64,000 nt of DNA from NCBI RefSeq assembly GCF_000938255.1, contig NZ_JYMR01000051.1, forward strand, positions 372,001 through 436,000, given 5' to 3'. The notes beneath the pieces were generated by a model. That model was not told the DNA's origin. It made no database searches and saw nothing but the letters and a program-made list of their open reading frames with translations. Source of the DNA: Bradyrhizobium sp. LTSP849 (GTDB taxonomy: Bacteria > Pseudomonadota > Alphaproteobacteria > Rhizobiales > Xanthobacteraceae). The translations under genes were made by a program, and so were the position numbers. Within the stretch, counting starts at the first letter, position 1. Every line of letters starts with the position of its first letter. This document shows, piece after piece, positions 26,001 to 33,959 of the stretch.

Positions 26001-26207
26001 ATGACCAGATTGACCCTTGTTGCGGCTGCCGTGATCGCCGCCGCTGTCTACCAAACCCAGGCCGCATCAGCGCGCCACGTCGCCGCACCGCGCGCTGCAA
26101 CCGAGGCGGCGGCCGACTACTGCATCAGGGCTCCGGCCGAGGGCGCGTATGCTTCTGCGCCCTACAAGCAGCCGCCCTGCCTGCCGAACACGGCGTACTC
26201 GTACTAA
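26001..26207 (+). CDS. Small secreted protein of unknown function
   Basis: 68 residues with a signal peptide (MTRLTLVAAAVIAAAVYQTQAASA) and a short mature part of about 45 residues containing two Cys (YCIRAP and PPCLPN) that may form a disulfide. A good ribosome site GGAGAAAG lies five bases before ATG 26001. A longer frame from 25905 is unlikely because of that site. No family is recognised; secretion is inferred. Confidence 0.6.
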   Translation: MTRLTLVAAAVIAAAVYQTQAASARHVAAPRAATEAAADYCIRAPAEGAYASAPYKQPPCLPNTAYSY

Positions 26208-26222
26208 CCGATCACGCAGACG

Positions 26223-26255
26223 AAGCCGGGCTGGTGAAGTCCACCAGCCCGGCTT
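26223..26255. terminator. GC-rich hairpin after the small secreted gene
   Basis: AAGCCGGGCTGGTG at 26223-26236 pairs perfectly with CACCAGCCCGGCTT at 26242-26255 around a five-base loop. Fourteen pairs, sixteen bases after the stop. No T-run follows, but on either strand a short purine/pyrimidine tail exists. Likely a terminator or 3' mRNA stabiliser. Confidence 0.6.
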
Positions 26256-26298
26256 GGACGTCCGCGACAGCCTTACCGTTGGAGGTATCCAGGTAGTG

Positions 26299-26340
26299 CT
26301 TGACTCCATTTTCATATAGTCATCTATATGACTATATGAA
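26299..26340 (+). promoter_or_regulatory. Promoter and 30-base palindromic operator of the GntR gene
   Basis: The palindrome has perfect 13-base arms, TTCATATAGTCAT at 26311-26323 and ATGACTATATGAA at 26328-26340, around CTAT. CTTGAC at 26299-26304 resembles an alphaproteobacterial -35 and CTATAT at 26324-26329 a -10 (spacer 19, slightly long). Transcription would begin about 26336, where the start codon ATG 26336 lies inside the right arm. Autoregulation by the GntR protein is inferred. Confidence 0.7.
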
Positions 26341-27064
26341 TTATGTGCGCGACGACCGCCTGCCACGCTACCAGCGCCTGCGCGATGACCTCGCCGCGCG
26401 GATCAACCGCAATGAGTGGCGGCCGGGCGAACCGATCCCGTCCGAAGCCGAACTCGGCGCGCATTACGGCGTCGCCATCGGCACCGTGCGCAAGGCGATC
26501 GACCAGCTCGTCGCCGATGCCGTGCTGGAGCGCCAGCAGGGCCGCGGCACTTTCGTGCGCCGGGCCCGCTTCAACTCCTCGCTGTTCCGCTTCTTCCGCT
26601 TCCAGTCCGAGAGCGGTGAGCGCCGTGTGCCGAAGAGCCGCATCATCCGGCGCAAGAGCGTGGCGGCGACTTCGGCTGTTGCTTCCGCGTTGCGCATCCC
26701 CGTCGGCGAGCCCGTGATCAGCCTGTCGCGTCTGCGGCTGATCGACGATGTGCCGCTGCTGGCCGAAGAGATCTGGCTCCAGCAATCGCGCTTCGCTGAA
26801 ATACTTGAGATCGACACCGCCGAGTTCGGCGATTTGCTTTATCCGCTCTACGAAGAGCGCTGCGGCGAGGTCGTGGTCTCGGCCGATGAAGTCCTGACGG
26901 TCGAGATGGCCAACGAGATGCAGGCACGCCTGCTGCGGCTCGAGGCGAACGCACCGCTGATCGTGATCGAGCGCCTCGCGCTCGATCTGGAGCGAAGGCC
27001 AATCGAATGGCGACGGTCGCGCGGGCCGGCCGACCGGTTCCGCTACCACGCCGAGATCCGGTAA
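26336..27064 (+). CDS. GntR-family transcriptional regulator (HutC/UTRA type)
   Basis: 242 residues from ATG 26336. The winged helix: LPRYQRLRDDLAARINRNEWRPGEPIPSEAELGAHYGVAIGTVRKAIDQLVADAVLERQQGRGTFV, the classic GntR domain. The C-terminal UTRA ligand domain follows (about 95-240; ISLSRLRLIDDVPLLAEEIWL, then NAPLIVIERLALD). There is no SD before ATG 26336; a TTG at 26300 would also be open but lies in the predicted -35. It stands upstream of an MFS transporter and an amidohydrolase and most likely controls them in response to the transported compound. Confidence 0.85.
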   Translation: MNYVRDDRLPRYQRLRDDLAARINRNEWRPGEPIPSEAELGAHYGVAIGTVRKAIDQLVADAVLERQQGRGTFVRRARFNSSLFRFFRFQSESGERRVPKSRIIRRKSVAATSAVASALRIPVGEPVISLSRLRLIDDVPLLAEEIWLQQSRFAEILEIDTAEFGDLLYPLYEERCGEVVVSADEVLTVEMANEMQARLLRLEANAPLIVIERLALDLERRPIEWRRSRGPADRFRYHAEIR

Positions 27065-27111
27065 CGGCGGACTTCAACAAGATCAACCAATAACGAATTC
27101 AGGGGGAAACG

Positions 27112-28356
27112 ATGTCAAACTGGTACAGCGAATGCTCGCCGCTTGAGAAGCGGACGTTCTGGGCAAGCTTTGGCGGCTGGGCGCTGGACGCGCTCGACGT
27201 CCAGATGTTCGGCCTCGCGATTCCAGCGTTGATCGCAGCGTTCGGCATCAGCAAGGCCGACGCCGGCCTGCTCGGCTCGGTCACGCTGTTCTTCGGCGCG
27301 TTCGGTGGCTGGCTCGGCGGCGCGCTCGGCGACCGCTTCGGTCGCGTCAAGGCGCTCCAGATCACGGTTCTGACCTTTGCGCTCGCGACCTTCGCCAGCG
27401 CATTCGCAATGAGTTACACCCAGCTCCTCGTGCTCAAGGCGATCCAGGGCCTCGGCTTCGGCGCCGAATGGGCCGTGGGCGCGGTGCTGATGGCGGAGAT
27501 CATCCGCGCCGAGCATCGCGGCAAGGCGCTTGGCTCGGTGCAGAGCGCCTGGGCCGTTGGCTGGGGCGCGGCGGTGTTGCTGTCCGCGCTGGTCTTTACT
27601 TATGCGCCGGCGGATATCGCCTGGCGCATCCTGTTTGCAATTGGGCTGTTACCGGCGCTCCTCATCATCTACATCCGCCGCGGCTTGAAAGAGCCGCCGC
27701 GCGCCGTGGCTGCCGACGCCAAGGCGCCGCTCTTCGCCACGCTCTCCGGCATCTTCCATCGCGACGTGCTGCGCGCGACCCTGGTCGGCGGTCTCTTCGG
27801 CATCGGCGCCCACGGCGGTTACGCCGCGCTGACCACGTTCCTGCCGACTTACTTGCGCGAAGTGCGGCATCTGTCGGTGCTGGGCTCGAGCGGCTATCTC
27901 GCCGTCATCATCGCCGCCTTCTTCTGCGGCTGTGTCGCAAGCGGCATCATCAGCGACCGCATCGGCCGCCGCGCCAACGTCGCCTTGTTCGCGAGCGCCT
28001 GTATCGCCACCGTCCTGGTCTATATCTTCGCGCCGCTCACCGATGCGCAGATGCTTGTGCTTGGCTTCCCCCTCGGTTTTTTCTCCGCCGGTATTCCTGC
28101 CAGCATGGCCGCGCTTTTCAGCGAGCTCTATCCGGCCGGCGTGCGCGGCACCGGCGTCGGCTTCTGCTACAATTTTGGCCGCGTTGTCTCCGCCGCGTTC
28201 CCGTTCCTGGTCGGCTTTCTCAGCGATCATATCGGCCTCGGACCGGCGATCGGGATCGATGCGGCCTTTGCCTATTCGCTCGTGCTGATCGCAGTGCTGC
28301 TCCTGCCCGAAACGCGCGGCAAGGTGTTCGAGCAGGCCGCGGCAGCGCGCGTCTGA
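27112..28356 (+). CDS. MFS transporter, AAHS-like metabolite:H+ symporter
   Basis: 414 residues, twelve predicted membrane segments. The first helix is FWASFGGWALDALDVQMFGLAIPALIAAF; DALDVQMFG matches the D-x-x-D motif of the aromatic acid:H+ symporter family. The loop 2-3 motif GGWLGGALGDRFGRVKAL is the MFS signature. It starts 47 bases after the GntR gene (RBS GGGGAAAC) and ends 21 bases before the amidohydrolase gene. It probably brings the substrate of that hydrolase into the cell; the substrate is unknown, with sugar acid or aromatic acid possible. Confidence 0.85.
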   Translation: MSNWYSECSPLEKRTFWASFGGWALDALDVQMFGLAIPALIAAFGISKADAGLLGSVTLFFGAFGGWLGGALGDRFGRVKALQITVLTFALATFASAFAMSYTQLLVLKAIQGLGFGAEWAVGAVLMAEIIRAEHRGKALGSVQSAWAVGWGAAVLLSALVFTYAPADIAWRILFAIGLLPALLIIYIRRGLKEPPRAVAADAKAPLFATLSGIFHRDVLRATLVGGLFGIGAHGGYAALTTFLPTYLREVRHLSVLGSSGYLAVIIAAFFCGCVASGIISDRIGRRANVALFASACIATVLVYIFAPLTDAQMLVLGFPLGFFSAGIPASMAALFSELYPAGVRGTGVGFCYNFGRVVSAAFPFLVGFLSDHIGLGPAIGIDAAFAYSLVLIAVLLLPETRGKVFEQAAAARV

Positions 28357-28377
28357 CGGGAATGGGGAGCAACCACC

Positions 28378-29271
28378 ATGACATTTGTCCAGCGCGGCCT
28401 GACGCGCCGTCAATTCAGTGTGGGCCTGGCGTCCCTCGCGACGGCAACCGCAACCAGAGCCATGAGTGAGACGGCCTTGCCGACGATCGATACCCACGCG
28501 CATGTGTTTCATCGCGGCTTGAAACTCGCGCCGGGCCGGCGCTATGCGCCCGACTATGACGCGCCGCTGTCGCTCTATCTCGAGCAGCTCGACCATAATG
28601 GCATGAGCAACGGCGTGCTGGTGCAGCCGAGCTTTCTCGGTACTGACAATTCCTATCTGGTCGAGTGCCTGAAGCAGACCAGCGGCCGCCTGCGCGGCAT
28701 CGCCGTCGTCGATCTCGCTGTCTCCGCAGACGAGCTGCGCGCGCTCGATCGTGCCGGTGTCGTCGGCATCCGCCTCAATCTCGTCGGCCAGCCCTTGCCC
28801 GATCTCACCGCTGCCGAATGGAAGATGCTGCTTGCGCAAGTGAAGGCGATGGGCTGGCAGGTCGAGATCCAGCGCAACGCGTCCGATCTCGCAGTGCTGG
28901 CGCCGCAGCTTATCGATCATGGCGTTACCGTCGTGTTCGATCACTACGCGCTGCCCGATCCAAAGCTCGGGGTCGCCGATCCCGGCTTTCGATCGGTGTT
29001 GAAGCTTGGCGCGACGAAAAAAATCTGGGTGAAGATTTCCGCGCCGTACCGCAACGGCGCGGCCGGCGAGAATTTTGCGAAAGAGGCCTATCCGCTGTTG
29101 CGCAACGCTTACGGCCTCGATCGTCTGCTGTGGGGCAGCGACTGGCCGCACACGCAGTTCGAGGCGGCACAGACTTACGAAAAGAACCGGCAATTCCTCG
29201 ATGTGCTGATCGCCGATCCAGGCGAGCGCACGCTAGTGCTGGCATCGCCGTATCAGCTCTTCCGTTTCTGA
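28378..29271 (+). CDS. Amidohydrolase-2 family metal hydrolase (2-pyrone-4,6-dicarboxylate lactonase-like)
   Basis: 297 residues. TIM-barrel hydrolase with metal site HAH in TIDTHAHVFHRG near residue 41, His in VVFDHYALPDP near 182 and catalytic Asp in LLWGSDWPHTQFE near 258. The closest families are COG3618 and PDC lactonase (LigI). The N-terminus reads MTFVQRGLTRRQFSVGLASLATATATRA, a twin-arginine signal, so the protein may be exported folded, or translation may start at MSETALPTIDTHAH (position 28462). It is the catabolic enzyme of the GntR-MFS unit. Confidence 0.78.
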   Translation: MTFVQRGLTRRQFSVGLASLATATATRAMSETALPTIDTHAHVFHRGLKLAPGRRYAPDYDAPLSLYLEQLDHNGMSNGVLVQPSFLGTDNSYLVECLKQTSGRLRGIAVVDLAVSADELRALDRAGVVGIRLNLVGQPLPDLTAAEWKMLLAQVKAMGWQVEIQRNASDLAVLAPQLIDHGVTVVFDHYALPDPKLGVADPGFRSVLKLGATKKIWVKISAPYRNGAAGENFAKEAYPLLRNAYGLDRLLWGSDWPHTQFEAAQTYEKNRQFLDVLIADPGERTLVLASPYQLFRF

Positions 29272-29388
29272 CACGCGTCGTGAATGCTCCGATTGCTCCG
29301 AATTTTGGGGCATGACGGGCGATGTCGCCGGCTTGTAGACTGCCGGTGACGCGGCCGATTGCGGTCGCCACTTGCGTGAGGACCGCAC

Positions 29389-30303
29389 ATGCAGCGCCGC
29401 TACATCACCGTCGACGTGTTCACCGACCGCGCCTTCGGCGGCAACCAGCTCGCCGTGGTGCTCGATGCCGGCGGGCTCTCGACGCAGCAGATGCAGGCGA
29501 TCGCGACCGAGTTCAACTATTCCGAGACGACCTTCGTGCTGCCGCCGCGCGACAAGGCCAATGACGCCGAGGTGCGCATCTTCACGCCGGTGAGGGAGAT
29601 GCCCTTTGCAGGCCATCCCAATGTCGGCACCGCCTTCGTGCTGGCGAGCCTCGCGAAAGAGCCGAAGCCGCGATTGCTGTTCGAGGAGATAGCCGGGTTG
29701 GTCCCGGTCGATATCGTGCGGGAGCAAGGAAGGGTGATCAGCACCGAGCTCACCGCGCCGCAGCCGCTCTCGCGAATGGCGGAGGTTTCCGCCGCTGACG
29801 TTGCGGCCTGCATCTCCTTGACTGCCGATGACATCAAGGTCGATCGCCACGCGCCGCAGGTCGTCGGCGTCGGAACGCCGTTCCTGGTGGCGGAGGTGCA
29901 CTCGCGCGATGCGCTCAAGCGGGCGAGGCCCGACGCGGCTGCGTTCGGCAGGGTATTGCCACGCGATGACGCCCGCTCGGTGTGGTTCTACACGCGCGAC
30001 GTGCCCGCGACGGAGGTGTCCTGCGAGCGGCAGGCGCGCATGTTCATGCGCGGCGCCGGCGGTCTCGCCGAGGATCCCGCCACCGGCAGCGCCACGGTCG
30101 CGGCCGCCGCGCTGTTCGCCGATCTCGATCCCACGCGCGACGGCGAGTTGAAGCTCACAGTCGGACAGGGCTTTGACATGGGCCGGCCGAGCCTGTTGCT
30201 GACGCGCGTGCGCAAGCAGGACGGCAAGATCGTGTCTGCGCATGTCGGCGGCAGCTGTGTGCAGATGATGGAAGGCACGTTCCGTCTGGCGGGGGAGGGG
30301 TAG
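29389..30303 (+). CDS. PhzF-family isomerase/epimerase-like protein
   Basis: 304 residues with the two-half PhzF fold (diaminopimelate epimerase superfamily). The N-terminal half begins YITVDVFTDRAFGGNQLAVV and has the catalytic Glu at 46 in NYSETTFVLPP; the C-terminal half has GGLAEDPATGSATVAAAAL, which is the D-P-A-T-G-S-A signature. Members isomerise small dienes or epimerise side chains; the substrate cannot be predicted. RBS is weak (GAGGACC before ATG 29389). It is a stand-alone gene followed by a palindromic repeat. Confidence 0.85.
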   Translation: MQRRYITVDVFTDRAFGGNQLAVVLDAGGLSTQQMQAIATEFNYSETTFVLPPRDKANDAEVRIFTPVREMPFAGHPNVGTAFVLASLAKEPKPRLLFEEIAGLVPVDIVREQGRVISTELTAPQPLSRMAEVSAADVAACISLTADDIKVDRHAPQVVGVGTPFLVAEVHSRDALKRARPDAAAFGRVLPRDDARSVWFYTRDVPATEVSCERQARMFMRGAGGLAEDPATGSATVAAAALFADLDPTRDGELKLTVGQGFDMGRPSLLLTRVRKQDGKIVSAHVGGSCVQMMEGTFRLAGEG

Positions 30304-30312
30304 GCGCTCTCT

Positions 30313-30432
30313 CCGTCATCCTGAGGTGCGAGCCCTTGCGAGCCGCGAAGGATGCACGGCCGAGATCTAACCTCCGTGGCACGCCGTCGTCCTTCGAGGG
30401 CCGCTGAAGAAGCGGCCACCTCAGGATGACGG
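30313..30432. repeat. Palindromic intergenic repeat, CCGTCATCCTGAGGTG family
   Basis: CCGTCATCCTGAGGTG at 30313-30328 pairs with CACCTCAGGATGACGG at 30417-30432, sixteen perfect pairs, with further inner complementarity (CGTCCTTCGAGG). It starts nine bases after the PhzF stop and ends just before the convergent DUF488 gene. Confidence 0.75.
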
Positions 30433-30456
30433 CTACGGCTGACGCCGACAGTGTAG

Positions 30457-30918
30457 CTACACCTGCCGCCCCACCAAATTCCTCACCGCCACCCCATCCC
30501 GCTCCTCGATCACCTCCGCGATCATCTGCCGGTGACAATGCGTATGGTCACGCTCGTAGCAGAGCAGGCACACGGGTCCCGCCTTCTTCACCAGCGCGGA
30601 GAGCTCGTCCATCTCTTCCCGGGCCTGCGGCGTCTTCAGGTGCTTTGAATAGATCTTTTCCAGCACGTCGAACTGCCCGCTGCGCGCGGCGAGCCGGCCT
30701 TCCTTCGGCGTGCCGAGCGCGGCGAGGTGGACATAGGCGATGCCGCGTTCATCTAGGCCTGCGGCGAGTTGCTTCTTGGAAAAGCCGGGCCGCCGCGACG
30801 ACGTCACCGCGCGCACGTCAACCAGCAGCTTGACGCCGGCCTGCTCCAATTCGTCGAGCACGGCCTTGGGCGGCGTCTGCTCATAGCCGATGGTGAAGAG
30901 CTTTCTCGTCTTTGCCAT
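30457..30918 (-). CDS. DUF488-family protein
   Basis: 153 residues. The family is a small cytoplasmic domain (KLFTIGYEQTPPKAVLDELEQAGVKLLVDVRAVTSSRRPGFSK) with the characteristic VDVRxxxxSR and a Cys-containing end VCLLCYERDHTHCHRQMIAEVI, where C, H, C, H may bind metal. DUF488 proteins are often paired with DUF72 proteins, exactly as here, with an eight-base gap. Function unknown. Confidence 0.82.
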   Translation of the reverse strand: MAKTRKLFTIGYEQTPPKAVLDELEQAGVKLLVDVRAVTSSRRPGFSKKQLAAGLDERGIAYVHLAALGTPKEGRLAARSGQFDVLEKIYSKHLKTPQAREEMDELSALVKKAGPVCLLCYERDHTHCHRQMIAEVIEERDGVAVRNLVGRQV

Positions 30919-30926
30919 GCAACACC

Positions 30927-31748
30927 TCAGGCCACCCGCGCGATCAGTTCCATGGCGCCGGCCGGCGCGCGCACCTTGCCCTCGTGGATGACGTAGGCGA
31001 ACACGTCGCGCGGCTCTTTCTTGGGTTTGGTCTTGTCGACCTTCGGCAGGTCATCGGGTTCACCGCCCTCGGCCCAGGCCTGAAACCGCTTGCTCCAGGC
31101 ATCGAGCTCTTTCGGCGGATAGCAGGTCTTGATCTCGTCATTGCCCTTCTGAAGCCGGGCATAGACGAAATCGCCGGCGACGTCGGCGATCGCCGGATAT
31201 TTGCCGTGCTCGGCAAACACCACCGGCGTCTCGAACTCGCGGATCAGCGTGACGAAGTCCGGCGTGCAGAAACTATCGTGACGCACCTCCACCACATGGC
31301 GCAGCGCGCGGCCGTCGAGCTTGCGCGGCAACAGCTCGAGGAACTTGCCGAAATCGACGCCGTCGAATTTCTTCGTCGGTGCGAATTGCCAGAGCACGGG
31401 GCCGAGATGGTCGCCGAGTTCCAGCACTCCGGAATCATAAAACCGCTTGATGGAATCTCCGGCCTCCGCCAGCACGCGGCGGTTGGTGGCGAAGCGCGGC
31501 CCCTTGACCGAGAACACAAAATCCTCCGGGACTTCACCGGCCCATTTGCGAAAGCTCTCCGGCTTCTGTGAGCCGTAATAGGTGCCGTTGATCTCGATCG
31601 AGGTCAGCTTCGAGGCCGCGTAGGACAGCTCCTTCGCCTGCGTCAGCTTTTCGGGATAGAACACGCCGCGCCAGGACTCGAAGGTCCAGCCGCCGACGCC
31701 GATGAAGATGTTGCCGGATTTTTTGGTCGCGGTTTTTGCTTTGGCCAC
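30927..31748 (-). CDS. DUF72-family protein
   Basis: 273 residues. TIM-barrel-like DUF72, with the family start IFIGVGGWTFESWRGVFYP (here after a basic leader MAKAKTATKKSG) and EINGTYYGSQKPESFRKWAGEVPEDFVFSVKGPRF. The conserved W, K and P residues are intact. It lies just upstream of the DUF488 gene on the same strand; the pair is probably one transcript. Biological role not known; some members have been linked to nucleic acid repair, but this is unproven. Confidence 0.82.
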   Translation of the reverse strand: MAKAKTATKKSGNIFIGVGGWTFESWRGVFYPEKLTQAKELSYAASKLTSIEINGTYYGSQKPESFRKWAGEVPEDFVFSVKGPRFATNRRVLAEAGDSIKRFYDSGVLELGDHLGPVLWQFAPTKKFDGVDFGKFLELLPRKLDGRALRHVVEVRHDSFCTPDFVTLIREFETPVVFAEHGKYPAIADVAGDFVYARLQKGNDEIKTCYPPKELDAWSKRFQAWAEGGEPDDLPKVDKTKPKKEPRDVFAYVIHEGKVRAPAGAMELIARVA

Positions 31749-31868
31749 GGGAGGATCTCACATCGACGAGGAGGGGAGGGCTGTCATCCTAATCAAACCA
31801 GAAGTGATTGGCCAGTTGCCCTGTCCCGTCTAAGCTCTCGACGGAATCTGCGCAAAAAGGAGAACAAG

Positions 31869-32249
31869 ATGCGGAGACTGATGATGGGAGCGGCGCTCGC
31901 GATGATGACATCTGCTGCCATGACGTCTGCCACCATGGCTGACGACGACGATGCGAAGGGCGCGCAGAAGCTCGCCATGCAGGGCCGCGACGATTACTGG
32001 CATTGCCTGGCGCGGGAATATTCGCGCGACAGCAATCAGGGCCTGTCGGAACAGGATTTTGGCCGCTCGGTCGCCGGCGCCTGTCCGTCGGAGCGGCAAT
32101 ATTACCGGGTCGCGCTGCTCGACTATCTCACCACGCAATATCCGACCATCGATTCCGGCGCCCATCTCGCGACCGCGAACAGGGCGGTGGAGTCGGCGCA
32201 GAAGGATATCGTGACCGCCTTCGTCAAGCACAGGCCGCCGCAGAAATAG
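31869..32249 (+). CDS. Small secreted protein of unknown function
   Basis: 126 residues. Signal peptide (MRRLMMGAALAMMTSAAMTSATMA) with cleavage near TMA-D, then a soluble helical domain with two conserved-looking Cys (YWHCLAREYSRDSN and AGACPSERQYY) that could form a disulfide. The Met-rich leader is unusual. No family recognised. The start follows AAGGAGAACAAG (SD AAGGAG), giving support. Divergent from DUF72. Confidence 0.6.
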   Translation: MRRLMMGAALAMMTSAAMTSATMADDDDAKGAQKLAMQGRDDYWHCLAREYSRDSNQGLSEQDFGRSVAGACPSERQYYRVALLDYLTTQYPTIDSGAHLATANRAVESAQKDIVTAFVKHRPPQK

Positions 32250-32336
32250 TCCCATTTACCGTTGCGGTCCGGGGCCCTTCCGGCTCCGCGTTCATCCATG
32301 GTAGACTGGGCTCGTCTGGAACAGGGGCGGGTTCGC

Positions 32337-32537
32337 ATGTCGTCTGAGTCGGTGGGTGGCATTTTTGGCGCGATCGTCGCGGCGATCGTGCTTGCGGTCG
32401 CCGTCGTGTTCGGGCCGATCGGCCAATACGGCAAGCCCGTCAAGCCTGCGAAGGCCGAGCCGGCTGCCATGGCGCCTGCGGCCCCTGCCGCGCCGGCACC
32501 GCGAGGCCCGGTGATTAAGGAAGTGCCCAACCAATAG
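32337..32537 (+). CDS. Small single-pass membrane protein with Pro/Ala-rich tail
   Basis: 66 residues from ATG 32337, which has GGGGCGGG six bases ahead. One membrane helix (GAIVAAIVLAVAVVFGPIGQY, residues 10-30), then a Lys/Pro/Ala tail (KPVKPAKAEPAAMAP and on) that should project into the periplasm or cytoplasm. It resembles linker tails of TonB-type or cell-wall proteins but is far too short. Function unknown; an earlier ATG 32298 would add 13 residues and is less likely. Confidence 0.5.
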   Translation: MSSESVGGIFGAIVAAIVLAVAVVFGPIGQYGKPVKPAKAEPAAMAPAAPAAPAPRGPVIKEVPNQ

Positions 32538-32791
32538 CGGCCGGAAAAAGGTACTTTCGGCCCCTTGCGAAGCGGTCTGGTCGTTCCTATTTAGTTTCTA
32601 ACGGCAACGTTGAGTAACAATCTCCGTTGTTGAGACGACCTTGGAATAGCTTGGCCTGCGCCGGATGTACGCGCGGTCCGCCGTTCCGGGGTCGTTGGCA
32701 TTTTAGGGCCCCTTTTGGGCCATTCCCCGAGAACCCGGCTGGCATCGCAGGACCTTGGCATCGCAGGACGCGGCGGATATACGCTGCCGTC

Positions 32792-33928
32792 ATGAATGAA
32801 GCGATCAGACCGGGCCCCGAAACTCCTCCGCAAGCGAACTCGCGATCGCCGGAGCTTTCGGTCGTCGTCCCGACCTTCAACGAGCGCGACAACGTCACGG
32901 TGCTGTACCGGCGCCTGGAGGCGTCGCTTGCCGGCATCGCCTGGGAGGTCGTGTTCGTAGACGACAATTCGCCAGACGGCACCTGGGACGTCGTGCGCGC
33001 GCTGGCCCAGCGCGACAGCCGCGTGCGCTGCGTCCGCCGCATCGGCCGCCGCGGCCTGTCAGGCGCCTGCATCGAGGGCATTCTGGCTTCGAGCTCGCCT
33101 TATGCGGCCGTGATCGACGCCGATCTCCAGCATGACGAGACGCAGCTGCCGAAAATGCTGTCGCTGCTCGCAAGCGGGCAGGCCGACCTCGTGGTCGGCA
33201 GCCGCTACATCGAGGGCTACAAGAGCGAAGGCTTCAACAAGCAGCGCGCCGGCGCCAGCGCACTCGCCACGGAAGTCGCGAAGAAGATGTTGCGGGTCGA
33301 GATCGCCGATCCCATGAGCGGCTTCTTCATGGTTCGTCGCGACCGTTTCGAGGAATTGGCGCCGAAATTGTCGGTGCACGGCTTCAAGATCCTGCTCGAC
33401 CTCGTTGCGACCGCGCATGGTAGCTTGCGCGCGGTCGAGATTCCCTACACGTTCGGTGAGCGCCAGCACGGCGAGAGTAAGCTCGACTCCATGGTCGCGC
33501 TGGACTTTATCGGCCTGGTGCTGGCGAAGCTGAGCAATGACATCGTCTCGCTGCGCTTCATCCTGTTCGCGATGGTCGGCGGCATCGGCCTGGTGGTGCA
33601 TCTCACCACGCTGTTCATCGGGCTCGAGCTGATCAAGGTGCCGTTCGCGGAGGCGCAGGCCGCCGGCGCCATCGTCGCCATGACCAGCAACTTCATCCTC
33701 AACAATTTCCTCACCTATCGCGATCAGCGACTGAAGGGCTTTGCGCTTCTGAGCGGCCTGATCATGTTCTACGTCGTGTGCAGCGTCGGCCTGCTTGCCA
33801 ATGTCGGCGTCGCCTTCTCGGTCTACGACCAGGAGCCGATCTGGTGGCTTGCTGGTGCGGCCGGCGCGCTGATGGGCGTGGTGTGGAACTACGCGATGTC
33901 CGGACTGTTCGTCTGGCGCAAGAAATAG
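32792..33928 (+). CDS. Dolichol-phosphate-mannose-synthase-like glycosyltransferase with GtrA domain
   Basis: 378 residues. The N-terminal GT2 domain (about 25-240) begins LSVVVPTFNERDNVTVLYRR and has VFVDDNSPDGT, the nucleotide DxD VIDADLQHDETQ and the RxxxADP-like region EIADPMSGFFMVRRDRF. The C-terminal 130 residues have four membrane helices of the GtrA type (FILFAMVGGIGLVVHLTTLF and on). It transfers a sugar to a polyprenyl phosphate and anchors itself in the inner membrane. The next gene is a GT39-type transferase, which would use that lipid-linked sugar. Start at ATG 32792; RBS weak. Confidence 0.87.
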   Translation: MNEAIRPGPETPPQANSRSPELSVVVPTFNERDNVTVLYRRLEASLAGIAWEVVFVDDNSPDGTWDVVRALAQRDSRVRCVRRIGRRGLSGACIEGILASSSPYAAVIDADLQHDETQLPKMLSLLASGQADLVVGSRYIEGYKSEGFNKQRAGASALATEVAKKMLRVEIADPMSGFFMVRRDRFEELAPKLSVHGFKILLDLVATAHGSLRAVEIPYTFGERQHGESKLDSMVALDFIGLVLAKLSNDIVSLRFILFAMVGGIGLVVHLTTLFIGLELIKVPFAEAQAAGAIVAMTSNFILNNFLTYRDQRLKGFALLSGLIMFYVVCSVGLLANVGVAFSVYDQEPIWWLAGAAGALMGVVWNYAMSGLFVWRKK

Positions 33929-33959
33929 CGCGCCAGGGAACGGGTCAAGGAAACCGGTA

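Noticed and set aside
30313..30432. Attachment site or insertion sequence end
   Set aside because: No transposase or integrase gene and no target duplication; it is a simple palindrome like the others.
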